Of a stretch of 64,000 bases of DNA, positions 1 through 13,546 are shown piece after piece. The position numbers and the translations under genes are program-made. Location: the NCBI GenBank assembly GCA_027605045.1, contig JAQFWX010000032.1, forward strand, positions 434,001 through 498,000, in the 5' to 3' direction. This DNA comes from Phallus indusiatus (lineage: Eukaryota > Basidiomycota > Agaricomycetes > Phallales > Phallaceae). The notes beneath the pieces are model-generated. The model made no database searches. It had not been told where the DNA came from and worked only from the letters and a program-made list of their open reading frames with translations. Position 1 is the first letter of the stretch, and each line of letters starts with the position of its first letter.

Positions 1-373
1 CTAGGAATTACTTCGATCTCTTCCCATCGCAGCCAGCAATAGCGCAACAGACTAATGCTCAACCCACAGGTTCTTCTAGCTCAAACGCGACAACAGGGTT
101 ACCGTCAAAAAATGTAGCCGGCACGCAGACAACTCTCATTAGTCGATTTCATCTCGAGAACCGCGTCAAGGATGACTCTGTCGAGTTGTCTACAATCAAC
201 CCCGGTGGTTCATCAACATGGGAAGATACACCAGAACGGCGAGAGCAAAACCTGAGAGAAAGAAAAGCTCAGATGATCTTGGCTGCAAGAAGGCTAGTAG
301 GAGTTCTTTTTGTCGTTTAGTTGATCCTAACGAAGCTTGTAGGAGATTATTGGAGCAAGAGCAACAGTGTTGA
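1..373 (+). CDS. CUE-domain (Cue1-like) ER ubiquitin-conjugation factor, 3' end
   Basis: Only the C-terminal part is in the window, and the CUE domain itself lies upstream. The visible frame (codons from position 3) contains a low-complexity Ser/Gln/Thr linker, then TLISRFHLENRV, then W-E-D-T-P-E-R-R-E and LRERKAQMILAAR. I recognise this tail from basidiomycete Cue1-like proteins, which recruit the E2 Ubc7 to the ER membrane in ER-associated degradation. Read straight through, the frame ends VGVLFVV-stop at 318-320. Removing a GC-AG intron (293-342, CTAAC branch site near 326) instead gives the family-like ending AARRRLLEQEQQC, with the stop at 371-373. No GT in the short stretch before that stop (297-316) is in a phase that restores this ending. 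Family assignment is from motif memory, moderately sure. Confidence 0.6.
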
Positions 374-1400
374 TAGGAAGCTATTTCACAAATATATTAT
401 CAGCGCACATAACCTGATCTCCCGATTCGTATTGGTCTATGGAAGCTGTAAAAACAAATCGGAACTTGTTGTATGCATCTATGAGTTCTCATTTTTGTAT
501 CTTACTTTCTGTTTTCTCCATTGCTGCATTCTCAAAGCGTAAGGATAAGCTAAGGGGCAGCTTGTTAATCGAATCTCTTTAATAATTATCTGTTATCATA
601 CATAACGCGACTGACTCGTTGTACTAACATTAATCAAGCTCGAAGGATCTCTTCTTTTGCCACTGTTAAATACAAAGATTAGGTCGGTCTTCGACCTGCA
701 AAATCAAATTGCGACAACCTGAAACCTTGAAGGTGAGTCGCCTTGCAAGCATGTGTTAAAAAGGTAGATGTCTAGATTATTGTGTTTTATGCTATGAATT
801 CACGCACAATAAATGCTGTCCTACATTATGTCAATATTTCCATAGCCTTATAAATCAGATGTCTTGTGTCATGTAAAGGAAACCATGTTTTATGGCTTCA
901 GTGTACAGCGAGTCTCGGCTATAGGATACAAGTTGTGTCAAACAACCGACATCTTCGCTCCGTGCTGGTTGCAAAGTTGCGATCAAGTTGCGATTGTCCG
1001 ACCACGAGTTCAAACGCTTGGGTATCTTAAGGAAAGCCTCAAATACCGATTACTTCTAGAGTACCAGCACCCGAACTAGGACTCCAACTACACTTCTAGG
1101 TTATGTAAAGAGTCTACGAATGAGGCGAATCTACGAAACAGCCAAGTCTTCGACCAAGCGAGACAAAAAATATAAGAGGATGCCATAGAAAGGCCAGATA
1201 AGTAAAACGATGGTGGAAAATGAAAGAACGATGGTGGAAAATGAAAGAACGATGAATAGAAGGGTTGAATAATGATTCTCTATTGAGATCAAAGACTCCG
1301 AAGAAAAGCTTTGAAACGGGATGTAAATGCCTGTTTACATCCAAATCGCGGTAGATGACAGATTATGTGAGAGGATTGGGGCTTAGGCGTCGGTCCAAGT
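374..1400. other. intergenic, no gene seen
   Basis: About 1 kb between the CUE gene end and the convergent secreted-protein gene. Short ORFs in all frames show no codon structure or domain. The one distinct element is the tandem repeat at 1207-1248. Confidence 0.5.
1207..1248. repeat. two perfect 21-bp tandem copies
   Basis: The unit acgatggtggaaaatgaaaga occurs twice back to back, and a third copy starts but decays after about 6 bases. It lies downstream of the minus-strand gene that ends at 1401. Confidence 0.85.
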
Positions 1401-2361
1401 TTACGCTGTACCTGGTAGGACCAGTTCTTTAATGAAACATTCTGTACCAAAAGCAGTCGCTCCAGTAACATTATAGCCCTATGATCAAAACAGGTCACGT
1501 GCTAATGAAAGTAAAAAATGAAAGAATGAGGCTTACATTTGTAGTTGCACCATAGCCATTGGAGCCCGTTTCCGAACACCACGTAGCAGCAGGCGAGGAA
1601 ACGGAAGTCAAAGTAAGGTCATTGAACGACACTGTGAAATCGTGAGACACGCCCGTAACCTCTGAAATCGTTGCATAAGTGACCATCACAAAATAGGGAT
1701 GAGACAACGGAAAACTCACGAACGGCAAAGACGGCTCGGTTGAGAGAAACGTCGGGAGGAAGGGTAAAAGTTTGCATAGTCACGTCCTGATCAGCTTGGC
1801 CTATAATGGTTACTACCCAAGTGTTTGCTAATGGATTGATCTGGTGAATGTCAAAATCCAAAGTCCCTCCAGTAAAAGCTGGTATTGGATCGCTCTCGGT
1901 GGTATCAACTTGAGTTCCTTGTGAGCTAAAACATATCCGAATAAGGTTTCCTCAGACACGAACGGAGATGAAAACTCACAGGGCTTGCGCAGTTAAGGAC
2001 CTAGTGTTACAGGATTATTTGCTGTAAGAGTAGCTATGGGATGCTTGGTCTTGTTCACTTACGAACTACTCAGAGCAACTTGAAGTGCTACCGAGCCCCC
2101 TTGCAAACCGGGCCAGACAAAGACGCCCGATTTACCTTCTTGAAGATTTGGAATAACTAGTGTTCCTGAAAAAAAAAATTCATCAAGAGAAATCAGACTT
2201 GACCTAGTCTCTTGAGCACTCATTGAAGGCTTGCCAGACATATGGGAAAATGCGACATCATTATCCCACTCTACTGTAAACCATTGCGGATTGGGAGACA
2301 CTGGTAACGCTCGGCTGACATATAGGGTAAAAAGAACGTAAAGAGCGACGATATGGAACAT
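1401..2361 (-). CDS. small secreted protein, possibly G1-peptidase/ConA-like fold
   Basis: Six exons by eye (2361-2220, 2165-2063, 2000-1980, 1925-1720, 1661-1537, 1478-1401) with introns of 54, 62, 54, 58 and 58 nt, all GT-AG. They keep one frame of 224 residues. Residues 1-20 form a hydrophobic signal peptide. The mature protein has the pattern PQWFTVEWDN, then GVFVWPGLQ, a Gly/Thr-rich middle and a C-terminal FIKELVLPG. The 'GVxVxPGLQ' core resembles fungal secreted beta-sandwich proteins related to G1 (eqolisin) peptidases. I could not locate the Gln/Glu catalytic pair, so no activity is claimed. Exon 3 is only 21 nt. The first splice site is the least certain. Confidence 0.6.
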
Positions 2362-3159
2362 GAGAGTTTTAAGGTAAAAAGTGAAAAAGAGTAATAATGA
2401 TAAGGAACAATGTTTTACTTATTTTTGGACAAAGAATCAAATTTAGCCATGCTACGATCATTGATTATGTCACTTGATGACATAATCTCGAGGGTCTTCG
2501 TTACCATCACATTCATTCTCAAGCATTGTGAGCTGTCAGCTGCTGTCAGACATTCATTAATCGTTACCGGTGGTCCCGCGCTGTTTTAGATAACTAGTGC
2601 CTACTATAACGTGGATCAATCGAACTTATTCACGTAACACTATCCCACTCTGCAGCCCAAAGCATTTAAATTTCGCAGCATACTTAGTAGTAAGTACTGA
2701 TCGATACCTTTTCTCAAGCTTCTCCTGAACACAGAGCAAGCATTGTTAAGGGGAAACGCGTCTACACCCTCCCATTTGCATCGATCGCTTCAGCCTTACA
2801 TATTTCCCAATATTTCGACTGGTGACGGTTATCCCTGATGGCAGCTGACTGCTTTTACATATATGCCATTTTTAGTACATTGCAATGTTTGATAAATCCC
2901 GCAGTCATGCTGATCAACTAACATTTGCTATATGGTATTCAAGATGAAAGTGAAAAGTCTATCTGCTGTAAATATTTGTGATGTCACGGGACAACCCAAG
3001 GCGTGCAATACAGGTGAGTGTTCTCATTAGATTTAAAGGCGGTGTAAATGATTTTTTCTTTGAAACACTTTAGGCAATTACGTATGGCTTCACTCGCGAC
3101 TCACATCCCTTAAATCCAAAATTAGCGATAAGATATAAGGTATGGTGTGCAGTGGTAAC
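2362..3159. other. intergenic, tail-to-head spacer
   Basis: Upstream region of the secreted-protein gene and downstream region of the NADH dehydrogenase gene. No ORF with coding character was found. Confidence 0.5.
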
Positions 3160-5477
3160 TCACCTCCCGAAAAGTCTGACCTTCAACCAATCGCTAGCGA
3201 CAAGGGTGCGATTCCGGAGCGAAAACAGTGTGCTCAAATAAGCACTGCGCCAAAAAACATACGTCAGAGCACCCGCAGAAGCAAACTAGAATAAGTATAG
3301 GATAGATAATGGTAAGCCAGAAATGAGCGTAAACCCGTCAGTAATTAATTACCTGTCTTTGCCAGAAGTTGATGTCTGCAATGGCCTTATCGGAACCAAT
3401 GTATCTGCATCGAGAATTAATCATGAAAAAGGCTGAGTACTGAGCCGAATTAAGACCTACGCCAAAGACCCCTGATGAGAGTATTTAAATGGCCGCAGCT
3501 TACTCGTTTCTTCGATGTCTCTCGTGACCACTGCCCATTTCTTCTTTAGTTCTGGATCATTTTCAAGATCTATGCCACTTTGGGACTTGAGCGACCCAAG
3601 CTCTTCCTTCATGCGACTTAATTCGGATGCAAGGAAATCTCTTTTACTCAGTTTGGAGAAAACACGAGCGAGATATGCGCCTTGTTGGGAAGCAACTTGA
3701 GCAGTGGGTGCATAGGTCGTGGACGTACAATCCCCAAGAGCGAATATTGAATCGCCAAGTGCACCGGCAACGATGAGATGCTCATCCACCACCAGGCCAC
3801 GTTTGTTATTTTGATAATCTTTCCCGAGTTTCGCCATAAGATCGGTAGTGAGTTTTCGCGGTTTGTTGCCGCCTGCCCACAATAGTAATCCGCAAGGGAT
3901 TTCTTCTTCGCTCCCGTCAGGTTTCCGAACTAAAACACTTTTCTCGCGGACTTCTTTTACCATCGTGCCAGTCATGATACCTATCTTTTCTTTCTTGAAG
4001 GTAGATTCCGTGTAAGAAATCAATTGTTTTGAAAACATGGGTAGTACAGATGAGAGAGCTTCGATTAGAGTAATGCGCATTTTTGGTGCGAGTTCGGGAT
4101 ACCAATTCGATAGATCATCCTTGCGCCATGAATAAGATTGAATTTTTTGTCCGAGACAGGTGATATGACTCACATGCAAAAAATCATGTAATTCGCCGCT
4201 ATCGTGTTAGTGTTTAGATCCAAACGAAGAACACATCACCCTACCCGAGAATTATTGACATACCTGACTTCAACGCCAGTCGGGCCTCCACCTACGACAA
4301 CCTGCCATTCATTATCAATATGATTTCACATTAGAAAAACTATGAGAACGGAATACTCACTACATGTAGTAGCCGCTTGATCTCCTCTTCGGCTTGACCA
4401 GGAAAAGCTGCGGTTTCAATACCTGAAATAGAGGGAGGTTTTCGTCTTTGTGTATGAAAATAAGTGCGCACAGTCAATAACACGGTCTTGAAACTATATA
4501 AAATATTCTGTGAATCTTTACCCTGATCTGCTGCGGCATTCGTTTTACGTACCGTCTCGGCGTCGTTCAATTCTTTCATGAACACAGCGTGCTCTTGCAC
4601 ACCGGGAATGTTGAATGTTTGTGTTTCTGCGCCTACGGCGCAAACAAGATAGTCATAATTGATAGTCTTCGTGGCCACTTCACCCTTTATTTGCGAAGTA
4701 TCTGCTCAAGCTGTTGTAAAAATAGACTGTTTGGCGAGGAAACCATATTCTTACCGGTAAATGTCACTGTTTTGGAGAAAGGCTTTATGATGATAAGGTA
4801 AGTCACTGCGATAGCAAACTGACCGAGTACATACGTCGATTTCTTGTGCTTCTGCTTCGATGACGGCGACGCGCCGTTTTTTATGCCGGGTTATGAATCG
4901 GGTAGGTTGAATGATAGACCTTTCGGAAACAAAATCGTTTGAAAGCTGGCGTGAGAGATTTGATAGTTACTAAATACCTCGACGCGACTGTCCCGACCGC
5001 AACACTGGGTAACAGTGGTGTGAACAAGAAAAAGTTTTTAGGGGATATAACGGTGACGTTATAGGCTTCGGTGTCCAAGTTCTTTAATAGTGAAGTCGCG
5101 CCCCACCCAGAGCCTAGAATGACGAGGTTCTTTTTTGATGGATCGTGAGGCAGCTGCTCTCCAGGATACCGATCCTTTTGTGTTATATAATAAAAGGTGC
5201 CTGCGCTGGTGACGAGAACGAGGAGGGTGACTCGACCCATTGCTTGTAAGAACCAGCGCCATGGAGAACGATGTCCATTATGATTACCTGAGGTGGGTGA
5301 GGAGGTTGGATTAGCACCTAATGGTGTGGTTGTCGCCAAGTTCGATACTGGGGCTGAAGTGGATGATGTCGTTGTCGTTGTCGTCAACGATCGCCTTAAA
5401 AAAACTCCGGTCGTCGAGCGCTGCCATGAGCTAATGAGAGATCGGGAAAATTGCGAAACTATTATCTGGGTATGCAT
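3160..5477 (-). CDS. external alternative NADH:ubiquinone oxidoreductase (NDE/NDI type)
   Basis: Type II NADH dehydrogenase of the inner mitochondrial membrane. It passes electrons from NADH to ubiquinone without pumping protons. Ten exons splice to about 587 residues. The N-terminus is a Ser/Thr/Arg-rich mitochondrial presequence with a six-Thr run, followed by a hydrophobic segment (near 85-102). The FAD-binding fold begins NLVILGSGWGATSLLK, and the second, NADH-binding dinucleotide motif is VVVGGGPTGVEVS. The ALGDC and YAPTAQVASQQGAYLAR motifs and the membrane-anchoring tail (YVFWRSAYLSTLFSLRNR ... WLKVRLFGR) are all present. No EF-hand insertion is visible. The start is the ATG at 5475-5477; an in-frame TTG lies just upstream. 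One intron (after EID) uses an AAG acceptor. External versus internal orientation cannot be told from sequence alone. Confidence 0.95.
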
Positions 5478-5709
5478 AACCAAATATATAGACGACTATC
5501 CCCCGCCGAGGTATGCGTGTGGGGAAGAGGGAGCAAGGAAGCAATTACTATCATCTCCTGCCAGCTTTACGTGAGCGCCTAATCTATTAATAAAGATGAC
5601 GTATTGGTGCAACCTCTCGGCATTTCTCGCGCCACTGGCGACTTGATACAATGTACAAACGAACTAAAATAAAGCATCAAAGTCTATTTCGATATTCTTC
5701 CTTTGCTTT

Positions 5710-7471
<1,762 letters not shown>

Positions 7472-7732
7472 TCTTTGAGCTCACTGAGCAAAAAGTCTGA
7501 GAGACAAATGCCACCCTGCGCCCGTCACCAGTTGGTGACTCGGTGCCCGTGCACTCTCAGTCAAGGTCAACTGATCGGCGGGACGGTTAAAAACGCCAGA
7601 AGCGGCCCGTCCTGGAGCATTAAACCTAATCACGTAACTGCCCTTTTGTTTTCTCACCGCTGTTTCACTACATATGATAATTGAAAATACACGCATACAC
7701 ACACGTATATACATTTCACTCCATGCCACTAT

Positions 7733-9030
7733 TTAGATCTTTGAGAACCACTCGACGGTATTCTTGAATGCTCCTTCTTTGCCAGCCTTGATTTGGGGAT
7801 TGGACTGTGAATGAAAAAAATTAACTTCGTTGAACAAAACGGTTAATGCATCAGAGTGAGTTAATTACCATATCGCCCCGAACCTGCGAGAAGTTCCATT
7901 TCAACTGCTGCCTGGCCGTTAAAACTCGGAAAGAAGACTCACGGCAAATCCATGTGTGCATGCTGGCCAGTAAGCCCGGTAGTACCCAGGTTTGTATTTC
8001 CCATCCCCCAATACTTCATCTGCTATTTTACAAGCTTCTTCGGGGAAAGCCTGATCGAACTGAAACGAACACATGTCAATTCACAGGTCGAGGGAATTTC
8101 AGATCGGGACACTACAGTAATACCTCGCAACTGTTTATCAGGAGGGGGACTTTCGAATCTGCAAGAAGTTCTGAAAAGTCCTTCCCTGGCTCGAGTCTAG
8201 ATGGGTGAGCAATGGCAGCCGAAGAGATGAGGTTTTTCTTTGCCAGATCTACGGTATGTCTCGCGCCGTAACAGTATCCCACGACACCAAAATAAGCGAT
8301 ACCGAGGCTGCGAAGCCCCGCCAGCAACTTGTCAACAATTGGTCTGGTTATTTCCATGCTGTGAGCTGCGCCCCATTTCTCCCTGTCGAACTGAATCGGA
8401 GGATCGGATCAATGTTTAGAAAGAGAGGCGCATATATAGCATCAACGATAAGACACACTTTCACGGTAGGGTCGCTCAAAGCATTTTCAGGAATGGGATC
8501 CCCTTCAAAAATATCCGGGACATAGGTCTACAAATATAGGCTTCCAAGAGCGAACACCTTGCTAATGGATTGCTTCCTCACCTGAAAGCCGCTGGCAGCG
8601 AAGCTGTCCGCCTTTTGTATATATATGGATCGCTTAATTGTATCCGCACTGATGAGACACAAAACAGTTACTCACAAGAAGCTGAATGAGAGATGGTCAT
8701 TACTAAAACGCATAAATACTCCTTGGTAATGATAGTGCCGCACCTTGTTGTTGATAAGTTGGATACCAAAAACATCTAAGCTGAATCAGAATAAAGGTGT
8801 TCTCGAAAGCTTACTTCTTCGACTTAACCTGTGATAATTACGACTGCTTTGTCCTTTGCATACTCTCCTTTGGGCAAGGTCACGTAGGTATTTATTTCAT
8901 TAATCTTCTCGAATTTTCCTTTTTTTTTCAACGTGAGACTATCGGCCCCCGAAAAATTCTTGGATAACCTACCGACCGCTTCGCCCTCATGTTTAACTCC
9001 ACTAACGCAATCATCAGTGAGGCCACTCAT
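7733..9030 (-). CDS. dienelactone hydrolase family protein
   Basis: Alpha/beta-hydrolase of about 268 residues. In this family a Cys-His-Asp triad opens lactones such as dienelactone from chlorocatechol degradation, though many fungal members have unknown substrates. Visible are the N-terminal DDCVSGVKHEG, the strand DVFGIQLINNK, the nucleophile elbow GYCYGAR (Cys in G-x-C-x-G) and the catalytic His in ACTHGFAVRGD. Seven or eight exons are needed, one only 15 nt (7869-7883, encoding VRGDM) between two introns. It is required to join THGFA to SNPQIKAGKEGAF. The start ATG at 9028-9030 matches the usual family N-terminus. It lies on the same strand just upstream of the Gfo/Idh/MocA gene, and both could act on aromatic breakdown products, but that link is only suggestive. 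Confidence 0.9.
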
Positions 9031-10668
9031 GGTTGTTATCGTGAAAAAATCAATCTGGGTGTGGGAAAATCATGAGATATCTCGGCGTGTTCGCGATTGT
9101 GTGACACGCCCCGACGTCACGTTTACTATGAGCAACGCCTAACAGTTGCTTGTGAGCTCGTTGAGCTTGATTGAAAGCGTACGACGTGCAGATCCGGATT
9201 TTTAAAAAAGAAAGAGCATCGCTCATGAAATTGAATTGTGGATGCAAATACCTACTTCAGACAAGGAACATTGACTTGGCGTCTCTATCGAGGTCGACTT
9301 ATGACTCACAGTGGCTTGTGGCCGCTAGTTATAGCAAGGCTAGGCTCTAGCTCATGTAGGTATGTCACGACGTTGCTTTTCGATCGGCACATTTTTCTTT
9401 CTCATCTATCACGAGGCATTCCTTTTTGCTCTGAGCTTGTTGGATGTGCCCGATTAGGAAACGAACTCATGTTGTGCTCGGAGTGTTTCCAACTACAAAG
9501 GGGAACCGCAGCTTAAGACAGTCTCCGTTCCGTACCTGTCTTCTTTTATGGTAGGGTCATGCATTCATCCGCGGTCTCAGTCGCCGCACAGATCTCCGAG
9601 AACGTATCACCTGCGAAATCAGCAATTTGCAATTCCTGATCCTGGGGGTGCAATTATTGGCTCGAGTCCCACCCGGACCATTATAATAACGGAGAAAGGG
9701 AAGAAAAAGAATTTTTAAAAACAGGCATTTTATACTCCCGACATATTTGGCACCCCGTTCCGAACTACATATTACATATGTTTCTGCCATTGAGTCGCGG
9801 CCGCGTCAACATCAAGGTATCAAAACTTTTAATGGACTCTTGTTTCCCCCCCTCCGCGGAAGTACGCATAATGTCTCAGTTCATTTACAAAAATGGCTCA
9901 TTGGTTGTATAATTATAACCAAAGAATCAATTCGAGACGTCATTGTGGTCACGGGTACGAAAATCTGTCAGATTGAATATTGAATATCTCACTTTGGTCG
10001 TTCTCCAAATAATATACAGACAGGGGTTGGTTCTTCTAGGTTCTTCTTCGAAGTTTTCAAGTTGAGAAATTCATTCATCAGCGCTGCCAAACATGAGGAC
10101 GCCTACAGACACCCGTTCCTGGCGCCGTATACAATCTTTTCCCTCCTCAAGCCACGCGAGTGGATTACGTTATGTAACCCTGAGATGCGTGTAGCCGGCG
10201 TGTCCCGCATCTTTCTTTATAAAGCCCAAATCATGTTTCCTTCGAAGACAGCTGGCTTCGACCTGTTTCTATCGCACTTGTAGTCCCTTACAGTGCCCTC
10301 TTGGTCCGCCTAGTCTCCGGTGCCATACTCATTAGACCGCTCTCACGACTCCCCCGCAACATTGACCATCAAACGACGAGCCCACGTAACGACTAACATA
10401 CATAGTATCAACGACATTCATAACCAGCATCATATTCACTCCCCTAAAACGTCTCGAAATTATATAGGATCCGTTTATTATGCCTGCCCTTATACATCGT
10501 ACATTTAAAGGATTCATTTTCACTCGCCCTTCTATTATCTCTAGTCTGTGGCAAGTTTTCTCATCTCTCTGAACCTTGTGCTATATATTCAATTTTTAGG
10601 TAAAAAATTCTAGAAAAGGGGGGAAAAGGCTTTGCGTCTTCTCATTCAAATACCCACTCCGATCCACA
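9031..10668. other. intergenic, divergent promoter region
   Basis: 1.6 kb between the divergent dienelactone hydrolase and F-box genes. A B-box-like stretch near 9660 does not fold as a tRNA. The 100 bp before 10669 is pyrimidine-rich, as expected of a 5' leader. Confidence 0.5.
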
Positions 10669-12456
10669 ATGGTCCTTCACGATATTCTTCTCCCCTCCGT
10701 AGCTTCGTCTTCCATGATTTCGTCGGCACAATATTATCAAATACCTCCTATATTCCGTCTACCCGTAGAAACATTCTCCCGGATATTTGAATTCGGAACG
10801 TACAATTTCGGCGACGAAGATGTCGACAATGTCATGTCAAATTTGGACTTTGATCTGTTGAACTTTCCCATCCGTGTAGCCGCTGTTTCCAAGCGATTTC
10901 GTGCGATTGCACATTCAACGCCTAGCCTATGGACAACTCTTTATTTCAATTTTCCACGACCCGCATCGTATGATCCAAAAAGCCCAGCGCAGCTCGAGCA
11001 TGATGATCATGATTACAGTCGTGATTGCCTGTGGCTTACCCGCTCTCGAGCTTGTGCATTAGATGTGATACTCTGCTATCGCGATCCTGCCTGGAATTTT
11101 GCTGAAGAGCATCACTACTTCCGCCGAGAACACATGGAACGTATTTTATCACTCCTGGAATCGCATGCTTGGCGCATACGTCGCTTTACACTCATTTGCG
11201 ACACCTTCGCTCCCATTCACGCTTCTCTCGAGTTCTTTTCACGGCAAGGAGACACAATGCGTAAGCTCAATATACTGGAGCTATATCGTTGTAATGAATA
11301 CGTCGCTGAATATCCTCGGTTTTATCCACCTCGCTATGCCAAACCCGTCGCTTTACCCTTGAATCATGCCCCTTTACGACGGATAATTCTTGCGGGGGTA
11401 CACATCGATTGGGATCATTATTGCAAGTCCGAGGCGCTCCGTCATTTGAATACACTAGATATCTCCTATCATTCTCAAGATACTCGCCCAAGTCTGGATG
11501 CTTTTATTCGAACATTGCGTGCCTCTCCTGATCTTAAATCACTTTCGGTTATCGGATCGGGTCCGCTGGTTCTACAATCCAATCCAACTTACGGAATAAC
11601 CCATTCGGAGTCTGCGAGTGAAGGAATCGTTATTTCCGATAATCCGCAATGTGTCTTATCCAAGTCCCCCCTCCCACTTTCATTCCGTCATCTCTCAGTC
11701 CTTAAAGTTGGCTTTTACCAAATAAATGATGCAATTTTAATTCTTTCTCTTATTTTCAATATGTCGTTTTCTGGGACACTAACAGATTTGACGCTCAAAG
11801 ATCTTTCTCAGCCATCAGAAACAAATCCCGTCCCAGGGTCGACGCTTCTAACGTTTTTGACTTCCTTATGCGATCGCCGTCATATCCTTGATCGCACCGT
11901 TTGGGAATCAGAATTACCCCAGAGAAGGTCTGGCGCGCCATCAAGGGAAATATCATCCCCGTTCCTTACTACGCTCCGACACCTTACTTTAGAATGCATT
12001 AAGGCCACTGAAAAGGCATTTACAGGTCTTCTTAACATTTCCCCCACCCTCGAAACACTTGCCCTTGACGGTGTTTCAAGTTGCATTTTGTTGGCGCTAT
12101 GTCCGCTAACCATGCCCCATACGGCACGCTCTAACGAGACCAACAGACCAGACTGCTACTCTCCCCTTCCTTGCTCTAGTCTCAAAACGCTTTCCCTTCG
12201 ATTTTTGGACTTGCCAAAGGAACGGATCATCAGTTATACGGCGCTTGCAAAATCTCGCGCCGCTGCTGGTGTACCTCTGGGTCGTCTTGTCGTCGATCGT
12301 CGAGATTTGACTCTCGGCTTTGGAGAGAAGGACGTTATGGCTGCAAAGGAGTATGTCATTGAAGACGTAGAAATTATAGGAAGCGAGGACGAGCCCTGTG
12401 ATGGAGCCGAAGAAGAGGATCCTTATGCGCCAGGCGGTAAGACATTCGCTTCCTGA
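10669..12456 (+). CDS. F-box domain protein, intronless
   Basis: One uninterrupted frame of 595 residues. Residues about 27-90 form an F-box (IFRLPVETFSRIFEF ... RVAAVSKRFRAIAHSTPSLW), the Skp1-binding module of SCF ubiquitin ligases and one of the most expanded families in Agaricomycetes. The remainder has irregular leucine-rich stretches (for example LRHLTLECIKA, LETLALDGV, LKTLSLRFLDL) as in LRR-type F-box proteins, and a short acidic C-terminus. The target is unknown. It is the longest intronless gene here, whereas most of its neighbours are split every 100-200 bp. Confidence 0.9.
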   Translation: MVLHDILLPSVASSSMISSAQYYQIPPIFRLPVETFSRIFEFGTYNFGDEDVDNVMSNLDFDLLNFPIRVAAVSKRFRAIAHSTPSLWTTLYFNFPRPASYDPKSPAQLEHDDHDYSRDCLWLTRSRACALDVILCYRDPAWNFAEEHHYFRREHMERILSLLESHAWRIRRFTLICDTFAPIHASLEFFSRQGDTMRKLNILELYRCNEYVAEYPRFYPPRYAKPVALPLNHAPLRRIILAGVHIDWDHYCKSEALRHLNTLDISYHSQDTRPSLDAFIRTLRASPDLKSLSVIGSGPLVLQSNPTYGITHSESASEGIVISDNPQCVLSKSPLPLSFRHLSVLKVGFYQINDAILILSLIFNMSFSGTLTDLTLKDLSQPSETNPVPGSTLLTFLTSLCDRRHILDRTVWESELPQRRSGAPSREISSPFLTTLRHLTLECIKATEKAFTGLLNISPTLETLALDGVSSCILLALCPLTMPHTARSNETNRPDCYSPLPCSSLKTLSLRFLDLPKERIISYTALAKSRAAAGVPLGRLVVDRRDLTLGFGEKDVMAAKEYVIEDVEIIGSEDEPCDGAEEEDPYAPGGKTFAS

Positions 12457-13546
12457 ATATTGAACTCGAGTTATTAAATGAATAGATAGGGGCTTTTAAT
12501 GATCCAGAATTTGACGCACTATTCCTTAATGAAGTCTAAGAATTTTCTCTGACAAATCAATCTTAACTTTGCGGCTCGCTGAAATGAGTCGGTATACAAT
12601 CTTTATCATCTATTTGTTGTTGTTTGAGTTTCTTTTTCATGTGCTTTGATCTTTGTTATCATTCTCGCTGCCTTATCAGCTTTCACATCCGCATAGTATA
12701 TTGCAATCGGACCTTCATCCTCATCCCCACATTATGCATACCTATGTATTTGATCTTTCTTTGTATTTTCAGTTGGTTTTTTTTCTCCTTCTAATAGTAT
12801 AACTTTTATAAAGAGTATGAGCTGTCGGTTCATTATTATTATTTCAAGATTAAACAGTTTGTTTTTGGTAATCAACAACTGACACTCCAACGACGATAAT
12901 GATATATGTATAAGTTGGAGAGTGGTAACACGTACACACATACACTGACACACGGTCATCATAACCATATAAGATTACTTTCCATTATACGTCAGGGATA
13001 TATGTATGGCATGCTTGTGACTTGAAGGAAGGTACAAACGCTGACCTTTTATTGTTCCGATACATGTGGTACAACTATGAAATGCATATATCAGTTATTC
13101 ATCGAAAACCTGTGCCCCTCATCATTTTCCGAGGCATGCAGCCCGACCAGGTTAAAAGTATACTAGTCGATATAGAGTCGCCAAAATTTGTTAAATTTTA
13201 TGCTGTACTTATCACACAGATAACGACTGACTGGCTCCTAATGGGTCCTAATAGTCATGGATTTGGGTCACTGGCGCGCACCGCCGCGGGGTGGCGGGGA
13301 AGGTCAGACTGGTTCCCTGCTCCCTATTTAATTTTGCTTCCAATTCTGGGGCTTATCATGAAAAATTGAAGACCGAAGTGTCATCCCTTCTTTCACTATG
13401 TGGCACAGACTGACAATGATAGTAGTATGAGCTAGGAAGAAGAACGGACTGACGCCCGCGGCCCGCATGGGGTCGTGACGTAAGCTATTACCTTGATTTT
13501 TCGAAACCACAAATTATCGGCTCCGCGTCCAAACTACGAATTTTAC
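12457..13546. other. intergenic, no gene seen
   Basis: AT-rich 3' flank of the F-box gene followed by the upstream region of the PAC1-like gene. Short ORFs only. A GC-rich patch lies near 13270-13310. Confidence 0.5.

Noticed and set aside
5293..5574. Plus-strand ORF of 93 codons opposite the NADH dehydrogenase N-terminus
   Set aside because: Shadow of the Thr/Ser-rich presequence on the other strand; Val-rich run reflects the reversed Thr codons.
9561..9685. tRNA-like stretch with a B-box-like word (ggctcgagtccc) and a CCA-like end
   Set aside because: The T-arm and D-arm do not pair and no proper A box is present; acceptor pairing is only partial.
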